A DNA stretch of 64,000 nt from NCBI RefSeq assembly GCF_000316115.1, contig NZ_JH993797.1, positions 8,091,213-8,155,212 of the forward strand. Reading direction: 5' to 3'. The notes below the pieces were generated by a model. It saw only the letters and a list, made by a program, of their open reading frames with translations. It did no database searches and was not told the origin of the DNA. Source of the DNA: Leptolyngbya sp. PCC 7375. GTDB lineage: Bacteria; Cyanobacteriota; Cyanobacteriia; Phormidesmidales; Phormidesmidaceae. How positions within the stretch are numbered: the first letter of the stretch is position 1; the number at the start of each line of letters is the position of its first letter. Positions 56,088-64,000 of this stretch are shown here, one piece after another. Made by a program: the position numbers and the translations under genes.

Positions 56088-56360
56088 CACGCCATCAGCA
56101 ATTCCAGAGACGGCAGTCGCCGTGTCACCGGAGATGGTCAGCCCACCGGCTAAAGCATGGACAAGCCCCCAAATCACCCAAAGGATGGCGGAAATTTTCA
56201 AAAGTGTGGATGTTGTTTGGCGATTAGGTTTCATAGTTATGAATAGTTACGAGTTCCCCATTAGCTCAAATGAGAGCTGCCTACTATTGGGAATAAAAAT
56301 GTCATCTTTGGTTTGACTCGGTGAAGACATAATTTCTACGCACAACGAGTAAAGGATTAA

Positions 56361-57257
56361 TCAGTTAACAGCATCTTTTTGAGTATCTTCTACAGCAAAT
56401 AGCTGTACTTGGGTGTCAAGCAGCAATTTGATGTCGATTTGGCTGTGCTTGTTCAAAGCGATTGAGGGGTATGCTTTTTGTCTACCTTCAGAAATAAAGA
56501 GTCCTGACTTCTTTTCGGTAACTGCTGTCTCAACAGCATCAACAAGTCTCTGAGCTTGGAATTTAGCCGACTTAAATATCAAAGGGCGTAGCAAAAGCAA
56601 AAACCAAGGCATGCCATCACTTGAGCCAGTCATTGAAGTTTTTGTTGGGCCTGGATCTACTACTTCGATCAGGATGCCATCTTCTAATAACTCTTCTTTC
56701 ACCAAATGACTGACGGCAGTCAGAGCTGCCTTCGACTTGGCATAGGCTCCCATCAAGCCTCCAATACTTTCTGGATTAGTCAGTGTTGCTACGTCTAGGT
56801 CTTTCACACCGTTCATGGCGCTGGAAGAAAAATTGACAACAACTGAATGACGGTCAGTTGTTGCGCCTGCACTTAGTTCTTTTCGTAGCAGCTGGGTTAA
56901 ATAGTAGGGCGCTAACGTATTGATCGCGAAGTGCCCCTCAATGTTTTGAGGACTCATGATACGTTTTTCAGTTAGAAGTCCCGCAATGTTATACAGGGCC
57001 GATACTTCAGCGTATCTTGAGCCAATTTCTGCAGCGACTCTCCTGATATCCAATACATCCATCAAATTTGCGACAAATCCTACAAACTCCTGATTAGGAT
57101 AGGATTTCCGGAGATCCTCCAGTTGAAAATTAGTTTTCTCTTGAGAGCGATTGATTAATCCAAGATCCCAACCTTGCATGGCCAAACTTCTTGCAATCTC
57201 TAGCCCAATACCTCCAGTTGAACCAGTCAATATAGCCGTCTTCGTGATTGATTTCAT
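56361..57257 (-). CDS. Short-chain dehydrogenase/reductase
   Basis: 298 residues. Rossmann motif TGSTGGIG, NAG-equivalent YNIAGLL, catalytic YAKSK (about residue 172) and PGPTKT after it. NAD(P)-dependent oxidoreductase of unknown substrate. The start ATG is at 57257. Upstream and divergent is a fossil LysR start (57420-57490), a common LysR/SDR arrangement, so it may once have been controlled by that regulator. Confidence 0.9.
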   Translation of the reverse strand: MKSITKTAILTGSTGGIGLEIARSLAMQGWDLGLINRSQEKTNFQLEDLRKSYPNQEFVGFVANLMDVLDIRRVAAEIGSRYAEVSALYNIAGLLTEKRIMSPQNIEGHFAINTLAPYYLTQLLRKELSAGATTDRHSVVVNFSSSAMNGVKDLDVATLTNPESIGGLMGAYAKSKAALTAVSHLVKEELLEDGILIEVVDPGPTKTSMTGSSDGMPWFLLLLRPLIFKSAKFQAQRLVDAVETAVTEKKSGLFISEGRQKAYPSIALNKHSQIDIKLLLDTQVQLFAVEDTQKDAVN

Positions 57258-57419
57258 AGTTTACTGCTCGATTTGATGTGGACATCACCATAGATGTAGG
57301 TTTCATCCATATTTGCCCGTAGCAATCAACTGACTTTGGGATAGTGTCTATGGGAGGTTGCTCCACGGTATATTGGCATACCGCAAAAATATTGTAAATT
57401 CTATTAATATGCACATCAC

Positions 57420-57490
57420 ATGTGCGTTTTTGCAAAGGTGGCATGATGAACACAAGATGATGTGATGAACAGTTTGAATGAGAATAGAAC
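57420..57490 (+). pseudogene. Fossil 5' end of a LysR gene
   Basis: CATGTGCGTTTTTGCAAAGG and the following ATGATGAACA...TTTGAATGAGAATAGAACC parallel the leader and first codons of the LysR genes at 29736 and 60570. The gene continues no further. The 336-base spacer has otherwise only the hairpin at 57526. Confidence 0.5.
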
Positions 57491-57525
57491 CAATGTCTTC
57501 TGCAGTGATTAATCCATAATCAGAT

Positions 57526-57569
57526 TCACCATTGAGAGATCTTTCTATGGAAAGATCTCTCAATGGTGA
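57526..57569 (-). terminator. Hairpin terminator after the cellulase gene
   Basis: Perfect 20-base arms TCACCATTGAGAGATCTTTC and complement around a 4-base loop, 24 bases after the cellulase stop. Reading rightward GCGATTTTTG follows; on the gene's strand the T tract is weaker. Confidence 0.7.
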
Positions 57570-57593
57570 GCGATTTTTGAACTATTAATTGGT

Positions 57594-59801
57594 TTAACCA
57601 ACCATCACTTCTGGTAAAGCAGCGAGTGCCGTATCATTGAGCGGCTCACCACCGTATAGGCTGTATGACCGGGCCACCGCACCCGTAAATCCAGCATTGT
57701 AATCAAGGGCAACTTCATTAGTAATATAATTTGTCCGTTCATCAATGTAGCTGTAGTCATTGGGTGAACTGGGTCCGCCCACTAATGCGCCATACAAGAT
57801 ATGCTCGTTAGGAGCGCTACTATTGATGTCAGTTGTGCCTGAAGCACCTCGGTGGTGGGGGTTCAGGGCAAAATCATCACCAAAGCCAACTTGATAGCTG
57901 AAGTTGTTGGGATTATTGCCTAAAATATAGTCAACCTGTCCTTGCGCAAAATTGCTGTAACGGTTGTCATAGTCATTGACGGTGTCACTATAAATTCCGG
58001 CTAAAAAGGCCGTGTTGGCACTATACCGTAGTGACCCCCATTGATCGAGCCAGGCAAGCCCCCCATCTGTATAGGTAATTCCATTCCCATTACGATTACT
58101 CCAGTGATCAAGCCAATCCTCGGCATCATCACGATATTGGCTACTTCCGGTCTCCTGTGCTAGTAAAACAGCTGTCCCGTAAGATTTATTATCCCAACTT
58201 TGAGTCCATTGTTTATTCACTCCTGTATAAGAGGCTTTAGCTTTAGATAAATACCCCGATTCGCCAGCTTTTACCAACCAGGCGGCACCCCAGGCAAGTT
58301 CATCTTCATAGCCACTCCAGGAATTGTAGTAGTTTGCGGCATCGGGAATAGAGTCAGAGTATTTGCCACGATAGGTATCAGCAAAGTCATAAAGTTGTTT
58401 TGCGTTGGTTAACAACTTATCTGCATAGTTAGCATTAGTGGACTTAAAGACGATTGATGCAGCAGCTAAGGCTGCGGCTGTCTCTCCAGCCAAATCAGAT
58501 CCAGGATTGCTACTATCAACTTTGTAAGCTGGACGCTCCATCGTCATGGATTCTGCTGAACCCCAGTAGGCATGGTCAGTTCCACCGTTACCCACCTGTC
58601 CCCATAGAGCTGTTGTTTTGTTACTGTTGGTCTCATGTGCTTTAAGCAAATAGTCAGTTCCCCATTTAATGGCAGCAAGAACCTCATCAAGTTGACCACT
58701 TTTCTCGTATGCCTCACGATATTCAATGACTCCCCAGCTTAGAAGCGTTATTGAAGATGCCATGGGCAATCCGAATTTTACATGGTCTCCTGCATCATAA
58801 TATCCACCTGAAAGATCCACACCAACATCTGCACCATCATTGAGAGCCGAGTCATCTCGCCATGCAATGCGATTCTCTTTTGGTAAATTGCCAGAGCGTT
58901 GAGCCTCAATAAATAACAGAGATTTTTGTAGGGATTCACCATAGTTATAGTCTCCGCCATTATCAGATGGAGGAAAATTGGGAGGGCTAGGTGGAGTTGG
59001 GGTTACCTCAGGTATGTCTGGTTCAGACTCTGGTGGAGTAGCGTTCTCCCCATCGACAATTGCATCATCATTCAGGACAAAATTTGAGGGATCTTTTGGG
59101 GAACCTTCAGCATTAAAGCCAATGAAAATTGGTTCACCTGTTGTAATTTTAGTGTTGTAGTCAACATTCTCTATTGTATAGAGATTACCGTCTTGGCTGA
59201 TAATCTCCCCTCCCCAGATATTAGTAATATCGAAATCTGCTTCAAACTCAAGTTGCCAACCATCAATTACAGTTGATTCTAAATTTGTTATCTCAAAACC
59301 ACCTGTAAATCCACTTCCCCAATTGTTTGTAACGGAGAAATCAATATCTGCTGGAGCAGAATTTGTAGGGGATGGAGTGGGTTGAGACTCGGGGGTCGGC
59401 ACAGGAGCAGGCTCAGGGGTCGTTACAGGAGCAGGCTCGGGGGTCGGCAGCACAGACTCAGGTTCGGGCATTGGCACAGAGTCGGGAACCAATGTAATCC
59501 TTGAATCATTGAGCTGAACGTTGCTAAGGCTTAGATCAACATCACTGGCAGCGTTTGCACTAAACCTAATACTTATGCTGTTGTTTGAGGTTACTTGTTT
59601 ATTCCAATCTAATGCGCGAACGACATATTTTGAATCTTTGTGACTAACAATCTCTGCATTCCAAAAATTAGAGATCTCAAAGTTGCTTTCAAACTCCAAT
59701 ATCCAATCATCTAGGGGCGTATCACTTGGGTTGCCAATCGTAATGGAACCATTGAAACCGCTATTCCAGCGATCATTCTCTAGGAACTCAACAGAATACA
59801 T
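57594..59801 (-). CDS. GH9 endoglucanase with two CBM2-like domains
   Basis: 735 residues. Two CBM2-type domains (about 1-105 and 148-250: NSGFNGSITIGNPSDTPLDD and GSGFTGGFEITNLESTVIDG) joined by a Pro/Glu/Thr linker with repeated TPEPAPV units; then GH9 (about 290-720): catalytic Asp region GGYYDAGDHVKFGLPMA, NPHHRGAS, and the acid Glu in NYITNEVALDYNAGFTG. It hydrolyses beta-1,4-glucans. No signal peptide is found before the first CBM2, so export must use another route or a missed start. It could remodel the cell's own cellulose. Confidence 0.93.
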   Translation of the reverse strand: MYSVEFLENDRWNSGFNGSITIGNPSDTPLDDWILEFESNFEISNFWNAEIVSHKDSKYVVRALDWNKQVTSNNSISIRFSANAASDVDLSLSNVQLNDSRITLVPDSVPMPEPESVLPTPEPAPVTTPEPAPVPTPESQPTPSPTNSAPADIDFSVTNNWGSGFTGGFEITNLESTVIDGWQLEFEADFDITNIWGGEIISQDGNLYTIENVDYNTKITTGEPIFIGFNAEGSPKDPSNFVLNDDAIVDGENATPPESEPDIPEVTPTPPSPPNFPPSDNGGDYNYGESLQKSLLFIEAQRSGNLPKENRIAWRDDSALNDGADVGVDLSGGYYDAGDHVKFGLPMASSITLLSWGVIEYREAYEKSGQLDEVLAAIKWGTDYLLKAHETNSNKTTALWGQVGNGGTDHAYWGSAESMTMERPAYKVDSSNPGSDLAGETAAALAAASIVFKSTNANYADKLLTNAKQLYDFADTYRGKYSDSIPDAANYYNSWSGYEDELAWGAAWLVKAGESGYLSKAKASYTGVNKQWTQSWDNKSYGTAVLLAQETGSSQYRDDAEDWLDHWSNRNGNGITYTDGGLAWLDQWGSLRYSANTAFLAGIYSDTVNDYDNRYSNFAQGQVDYILGNNPNNFSYQVGFGDDFALNPHHRGASGTTDINSSAPNEHILYGALVGGPSSPNDYSYIDERTNYITNEVALDYNAGFTGAVARSYSLYGGEPLNDTALAALPEVMVG

Positions 59802-60566
59802 AATTATGAGGGATTAGGTGTTGCTCAGACAGAAAAAAGCTGAAGACTCAATGGATATACCAAGAGAACACACAACTACAGAGTGAGTAGGTGAACTCAC
59901 TCTTTTATAAGGTATGAACAAGCCGTTTAACTCCTTAGTGTTTGTCCTTTCCCGTCCTCCAACCTTGGGGAATGGGAGGGGGCCTCGATATCTGATCGCT
60001 AATGGGGACTACCTACTTATTCGTCCTTATTCGTCGATGTAGTACCGATACCATAAGCATCAAGAATCTAAGGCTGATTGCAAAATGACACTATAATATT
60101 GACCATCTTGCCTCTAAGATGCCGACAGAATGAAACCACTGTGCCAGAATGCATGTGGCCTATATTGTACGAAAATAATAATTAAATGACCAACAGATTG
60201 ATATACAGGCACACACGAAACAATGGGCGATGCTATGGTCGTAATTCCTAAGCGTTTACTGTTGAGTTCTAAAGGAACACGACTCCAAAGTGCTTTAAAT
60301 AATACTTTAAGCCTATATCAACCCTGATCAGCTAAGATTTCAAATCTTAACTATTGTGACCATATCCTAACATAAAGGCGCTTAAGGTGCAAGGCGTTGT
60401 CTAGATTCTCTTATTTCAGAGCTTTGATGAACATTTTAGATGTTGTTGGATTAGAGGATAAGCTGACATTTTACGATAAATTGATAGATATCAAATATTA
60501 ACGCGTATATTTACCAAGTAATTTACTTAAATGCTCGCTTACCTAAAGAATTAACGCTAAGGCAGC
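59802..60566. other. 765-base spacer without a recognisable gene
   Basis: Contains the upstream region of the cellulase and the leader of the truncated LysR gene. No coding remnants; CCTCC/GGGAGG pairing near 59960 and a short TTATTCGTC repeat near 60017 were noted, nothing more. Confidence 0.5.
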
Positions 60567-60569
60567 TTG

Positions 60570-61116
60570 ATGGACAATTGGAATGAGATCAGAACAGCTT
60601 ACCAAGTCGCACGGTTAGGCACTGTTAGTGCCGCTGCAGAAGCTTTGGGTGTACATCGTTCAACTGTCATCCGTCATATCGATACACTAGAAGCAGTTTT
60701 GGGAGCTAAGATTTTCCTACGCCATGCCCGGGGATATACACCAACAGATTTAGGATTTGATTTGATGCGGGTGGCCAGAGCCACCGATGAACAATTTAGC
60801 CAGTTAGTGGAACGGGCCACGGCAGATCCAGCAGAATTGTCAGGTGAATTTATTTTAACCTCATTGTACATTCTTGCACCGCTAGTGATCCCCATACTGA
60901 AGTCCTTTCAAGCTAGTCATCCAAAGGTTATCGTCCGCTACTTGACTGGCGAACGGCTTTTTCGGTTGGACTATGGGGAAGCCCACGTCGCTGTCCGGGC
61001 TGGTCTTAAACCTGATCTACCAGACCATATCGTCCAGCCTTTCATCAAGACGAGGGTAGGACTTTATGCCAGTGCCGACTACATTGCCCGCAATGGTATC
61101 CCACAAACGTCTGAGG
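60570..61116 (+). pseudogene. LysR regulator truncated by IS4 copy A
   Basis: Near-duplicate of the LysR at 29736 (e.g. AYQVARLGTVSAAAEALGVH) up to GIPQTS, then cut at 61116. The remaining ~110 residues of the co-inducer domain are not found on the other side of the IS. The DNA-binding domain is whole, so a truncated protein could still bind operators. Confidence 0.85.
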
Positions 61117-62431
61117 CTGACTGCCTGACACAAATCCTGTAACCCAGAATCCATAAGGATCGACAAGGAAATGGGCAGAGGGCATGCAAAGCTGAAGATA
61201 CCAAACCATCAGCGTGATATGCATGTCAGCCTCTACCCAACTGTATGATCAATTGTTGCCCTTCCTGCGTCAACATAGCCGTTACAAAGACCTCCGGCAT
61301 CTGAAAACACTGGCTTGGATGGTCAGTGCCCTGATCTGTAGTGGTCAACTTAGCCTCCCCGCTTGGGAACCCTACGTCCCCAGTCGGGCGACTCAGGCCC
61401 AGAGCTTTGAACGTCGGTGGCATCGCTTTTTCATCAACCGATTCATTGATGTCAAGGGGTTGTATCTGCCGCTGGTGTTGTTAGCGCTCACCAACTGGCG
61501 GGCTCATCGACTCTATCTAGCATTGGATACGACCATGCTGTGGAATCGCTATTGTATGATTCACCTGTCGGTTGTGTGTTGTGGACGAGCGGTACCACTT
61601 CTATGGCGGGTATTAGAGCATGAAAGTGCCATGGTTGCGTTCGATGAATATCGACCCTTGTTACGGCGTGCCCGTTGGCTGTTGCGTCGGCATCCCAACA
61701 TGATGTTGTTAGCTGACCGAGGGTTTGCCAACCATGACCTCATGAGTTGGTTGCAAGCGAGTGGTTGGCACTATTGTTTGCGCATTGCGTGTGATGTTCA
61801 TCTCCACGGCCCATGCCGTCATCCCATTGAAGTACAAGCGCTGTGGCCTCCCAAAGGAGAAGCCACTCTCTATGAGAACGTGGGGCTCTGGCAAGATGGT
61901 GAGCATCGATGTAATTTAGTCTTGGCAACCGTGCGAGGGACGAAGGAATCCTGGGCGGCGATTACGGATGAATCACCGAGTCTACAAACGTTGTGGCAAT
62001 ATGCCTTGCGGTTTCGGGTTGAGGAGTTGTTTTTAGATAGCAAATCAGGAGCCTTTGAACTCGAAGACTCTCGCATTCGATCCGCTCAAGCTCTGGAGCG
62101 GCTCTATTTGGTGGCAGCCATTGCCTTGTTATACGGCACCACTCAAGGCATGGCGGTGCAGTGTGAAGGCTTACGTCAACAGGTTGATACCCATTGGAGA
62201 CGAGGGCTTAGCTATCTCAAAATTGGCTTACGGTGGCTCAAGGGAGTCGTTCACAAAGGTCGGACTCTTCTGAAACCAGTCCCCTTATTGCCCAAAGACC
62301 CAGCCCCTTGCTTTGCGTCCAACAAGGCTGAGCAACGTTACTATGACCTGATTTGGTTTTCCCGTATTCGGTCAATACGATGTCGGACTTGAGATATTAA
62401 TGGGGGCATCTGAGATGTGTCAGTCAGTCAG
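61117..62431 (+). mobile_element. IS4-family element copy A (complete)
   Basis: 1315 bases. Ends CTGACTGCCTGACACA and complement of CTGACTGACTGACACA. The flanks (ACGTCTGAGG and CCCTGAGCCA) are not duplicates, unlike copy B's 10-base duplication, pointing to recombination or deletion at one side. Confidence 0.85.
61223..62392 (+). CDS. IS4-family DDE transposase
   Basis: 389 residues from the ATG at 61223 (GTG at 61214 also open). Catalytic Asp in LYLALDTTMLW and LLADRGFANHD, last Glu in FRVEELFLDSKSGAF. Apparently intact and so the only source of this transposase in the window. Copy B lacks the N-terminal part. Confidence 0.9.
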   Translation: MSASTQLYDQLLPFLRQHSRYKDLRHLKTLAWMVSALICSGQLSLPAWEPYVPSRATQAQSFERRWHRFFINRFIDVKGLYLPLVLLALTNWRAHRLYLALDTTMLWNRYCMIHLSVVCCGRAVPLLWRVLEHESAMVAFDEYRPLLRRARWLLRRHPNMMLLADRGFANHDLMSWLQASGWHYCLRIACDVHLHGPCRHPIEVQALWPPKGEATLYENVGLWQDGEHRCNLVLATVRGTKESWAAITDESPSLQTLWQYALRFRVEELFLDSKSGAFELEDSRIRSAQALERLYLVAAIALLYGTTQGMAVQCEGLRQQVDTHWRRGLSYLKIGLRWLKGVVHKGRTLLKPVPLLPKDPAPCFASNKAEQRYYDLIWFSRIRSIRCRT

Positions 62432-62588
62432 CCCTGAGCCACAAATTGAATCACCTGCCGGGGAGAATGACCCGCTTGTAATGCCACTTGAGCAACCGTT
62501 TGGTCCAGTTGTTGAGCCGTTTGTTGTTCATCAGGCTTCTCACTCGCGTAAGCCAGAAATAACTCCTTATTCGCGTAATCCAGCTAGT
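62432..62588 (-). pseudogene. Unidentified gene fragment next to IS4 copy A
   Basis: Minus-strand frame of about 52 codons running into the IS end: LDYANKELFLAYASEKPDEQ, then QTVAQVALQAGHSPRQVIQF. Protein-like, but not LysR. Family not recognised; plasmid or relaxase-like character suspected only from composition. Confidence 0.4.
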
Positions 62589-62616
62589 AAAAAATACCTA
62601 TCCTTGCTAATTGTGG

Positions 62617-64000
62617 CTACCCAGGTTTACAGATCAAGTCAGTATAGATCCGAGGAGAGAATCCTAATAGTTGGATGATCTTCTCCTGGAGTGGTGTCAA
62701 CGGAGAAATATGTTGATAAGATCGTCCCTCCATTTCAAAGTAGGTTAACGTGATATTGTCAAAGGCTTTCAGTAATCTCTCTGTTCTTGGTTTTGTCGTC
62801 GATTTCTTCGGGTTTTCTGGATAGAGTCCCGTTAAGGACGCTTGGGTATCAACCAATTGCCGATGCACAACACAGTCAATCAAGCTCAACAGTCGTAGCC
62901 CCAAACTGAGTAGATGCATCAACCCCTGTACTTGGTCATCACGCTTGACAAACATCGGGTGAGCTCCCAGAGATTTACCCTTGAACCGATGAAACCCATG
63001 TTCGACAATCCACTCATCTCGGTAAATCAAAACGGCTTGTTCAAATGATAAACACTGGGTGGATGAATTGGAGACATAAACCCGCCAACCAAAGTCCTGT
63101 TGGTGTTGCTCAATTGCCGTCTCATTGCGAGTGACACTCGTAATTTGATAACGGGCTTTGTGGGTCTTGGTGGGCGGTTCAAACTGGATGCTATAGTCGA
63201 GCAACCCGACCACATGATGCGCTTTGAGAATGGTTTGGACCTTTTGCACCAGTTCAGCCTCTTGACGAATCTGTTTACGTCCTCGTCCGACGGGAGGAGT
63301 GAGTTTCAACAGTTTTGTTGTTGCGGTTTTCAACCGCTTCTCTAAGCCTTGTTGTTGTTGTCGGTGATGGGTGTCAGAGTGAATCAGAAATACTTGTTCT
63401 CGCCAACAAACAGGATACCCAGTCGGGGTCTTATCTTCAACCACTCGGCTGATGGCATAGCCCGTTAACTGCCGACGGATTGCTCCATCTGCTTTGAGCA
63501 GGGTTACCCTTTCCAACGGGTGCTCTGCTGAGCGCAATTCCACTAACCACTGAGCTAACAAGTTAGGTACCTGACCGGTGCGGGCCAATGGCATCAGATA
63601 ATCATGGTGGTGATGATGAATATGAGCACGTGTGGCAACCGCACCCATTTTACAATCTCCCACCCACAGGACCCCTACCGGCAGACGGGCTCGGGCTTGT
63701 TCAAAGACCGGTATGTATAACCCATCGTCGGCTTGCTCTCCCGACACAACGTGGATGGCTAGTGGCATGCCCAATGGGTCTAACGCTGACATCATGACTT
63801 TCACTTGCGCTAAACTCGGATCATCTTTACTGTGACCAAACTGAAAGAGCCCATCCTCATTCACCACATGCTCCCCTGAAAGGGTGGTGGCATCTAAACG
63901 GGCTATCTCACAGGGCAAACTATAAATGCGGATAGTTCGGCGATTGAGACTCTGCTCAATTAACTGCCAAGTCCGAGCCTCACTCAAATGCGTCAGCACG
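62617..64000 (-). CDS. IS1634-family transposase (5' end outside window)
   Basis: At least 460 residues, open to the right edge. DDE-type motifs: RLDATTLSGEHVVNEDGLFQ, VLWVGDCKMGAVATRA, and the last Glu in YRDEWIVEHGFHRFKGKSL. A run of five histidines (HIHHHHHDYLMP) lies beside the second motif. Frame is intact in the window. The left IS end is between 62589 and 62616; inverted ends could not be verified because the right end is missing. Confidence 0.85.
   Translation of the reverse strand, partial: VLTHLSEARTWQLIEQSLNRRTIRIYSLPCEIARLDATTLSGEHVVNEDGLFQFGHSKDDPSLAQVKVMMSALDPLGMPLAIHVVSGEQADDGLYIPVFEQARARLPVGVLWVGDCKMGAVATRAHIHHHHHDYLMPLARTGQVPNLLAQWLVELRSAEHPLERVTLLKADGAIRRQLTGYAISRVVEDKTPTGYPVCWREQVFLIHSDTHHRQQQQGLEKRLKTATTKLLKLTPPVGRGRKQIRQEAELVQKVQTILKAHHVVGLLDYSIQFEPPTKTHKARYQITSVTRNETAIEQHQQDFGWRVYVSNSSTQCLSFEQAVLIYRDEWIVEHGFHRFKGKSLGAHPMFVKRDDQVQGLMHLLSLGLRLLSLIDCVVHRQLVDTQASLTGLYPENPKKSTTKPRTERLLKAFDNITLTYFEMEGRSYQHISPLTPLQEKIIQLLGFSPRIYTDLICKPG

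Larger units (their letters stand above)
52611..56234 (-). pseudogene. Four-helix membrane protein gene interrupted three times
   Basis: Starts at 56234 with MKPNRQTTSTLLKISAIL and stops at 52611. In order along the gene it is broken by MITE copy 2 (55917-56087), an IS21-type element (53064-55875) and MITE copy 1 (52749-52919). Removing each with one copy of its target duplication restores one open frame of about 147 residues, with joints DGV-DPTLL, DYPD-AVGGII and GGLLD-VGYF. Hydrophobic helices at about 12-33, 71-89, 91-107 and 119-141. Family not recognised. Nothing functional can be made from the present structure. Confidence 0.8.

Noticed and set aside
52741..56095. Composite transposon bounded by the inverted MITEs
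   Set aside because: Each MITE has its own target duplication and the host-gene joints fit three independent insertions.

Overview
The window looks cyanobacterial. Copies of the HIP1 octamer GCGATCGC are scattered through most genes, three NtcA-type boxes (GTA-N8-TAC) sit upstream of nitrogen genes, and the gene set fits: Tax/Pil-type chemotaxis genes, a Uma2 endonuclease, fossils of an MNT/HepT toxin-antitoxin, and IS4, IS21, IS701, IS3 and IS1634-type elements. No rRNA, tRNA or CRISPR array was found. All assignments come from reading the sequence; no database search was run.

Layout. 1-4.9 kb: chemotaxis operon (CheW, MCP, hybrid CheA, CheB-like receiver). 5-7.5 kb: a palindromic intergenic element, a small roadblock-like protein and a glycosyltransferase-like protein. 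7.5-25.1 kb: a nitrogen/amine island with three glutamine-synthetase-like ligases, a class I amidotransferase-type hydrolase, an iron alcohol dehydrogenase, an aldehyde dehydrogenase, a copper amine oxidase, a PhyH-type dioxygenase, a solute-binding-like protein without signal peptide, an Amt transporter, a TIM-barrel protein and an M20-type carbamoylase. 25.3-31.4 kb: a toxin-antitoxin fossil, Uma2, a SOUL protein, an AtzE/AtzG-like amidase pair, a LysR regulator and an HXXEE membrane protein. 31.6-35.9 kb: a GC-richer, HIP1-poor secretory module (porin-like protein, CxxC/AhpD-like protein with calcium-type repeats, NTF2-like protein). 36-51 kb: four AraC-type paralogues, two of them broken, mixed with nested insertion sequences. 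51-64 kb: glutathionyl-hydroquinone reductase, a membrane protein gene broken by three insertions, an SDR, a GH9 cellulase, a truncated LysR paralogue and two further IS elements.

How genes may work together. The leftward run ligase - iron ADH - ALDH, with a divergent amidotransferase-type hydrolase, has the four activities needed to catabolise an amino-alcohol such as ethanolamine through gamma-glutamyl intermediates. All three ligases lack the Asp/Ser pair that binds ammonium in classical glutamine synthetase, so they are probably amine ligases. The amine oxidase, Amt, carbamoylase and AtzE/G genes extend this into what may be an NtcA-controlled organic-nitrogen scavenging island. This is inference from motifs and neighbourhood.

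The right half records repeated transposition. An IS4-family copy with a 10-bp target duplication contains an IS21-type element that itself contains a serine-recombinase element. A single small membrane-protein gene carries two inverted 171-bp MITEs and one IS21-type element, and its frame is restored when all three are removed. Most recombinase genes here carry single-base frameshifts. The AraC paralogues share a GGACAAT direct repeat, 21 bp apart at three sites and straddling the start codon of two genes, which is a candidate operator.
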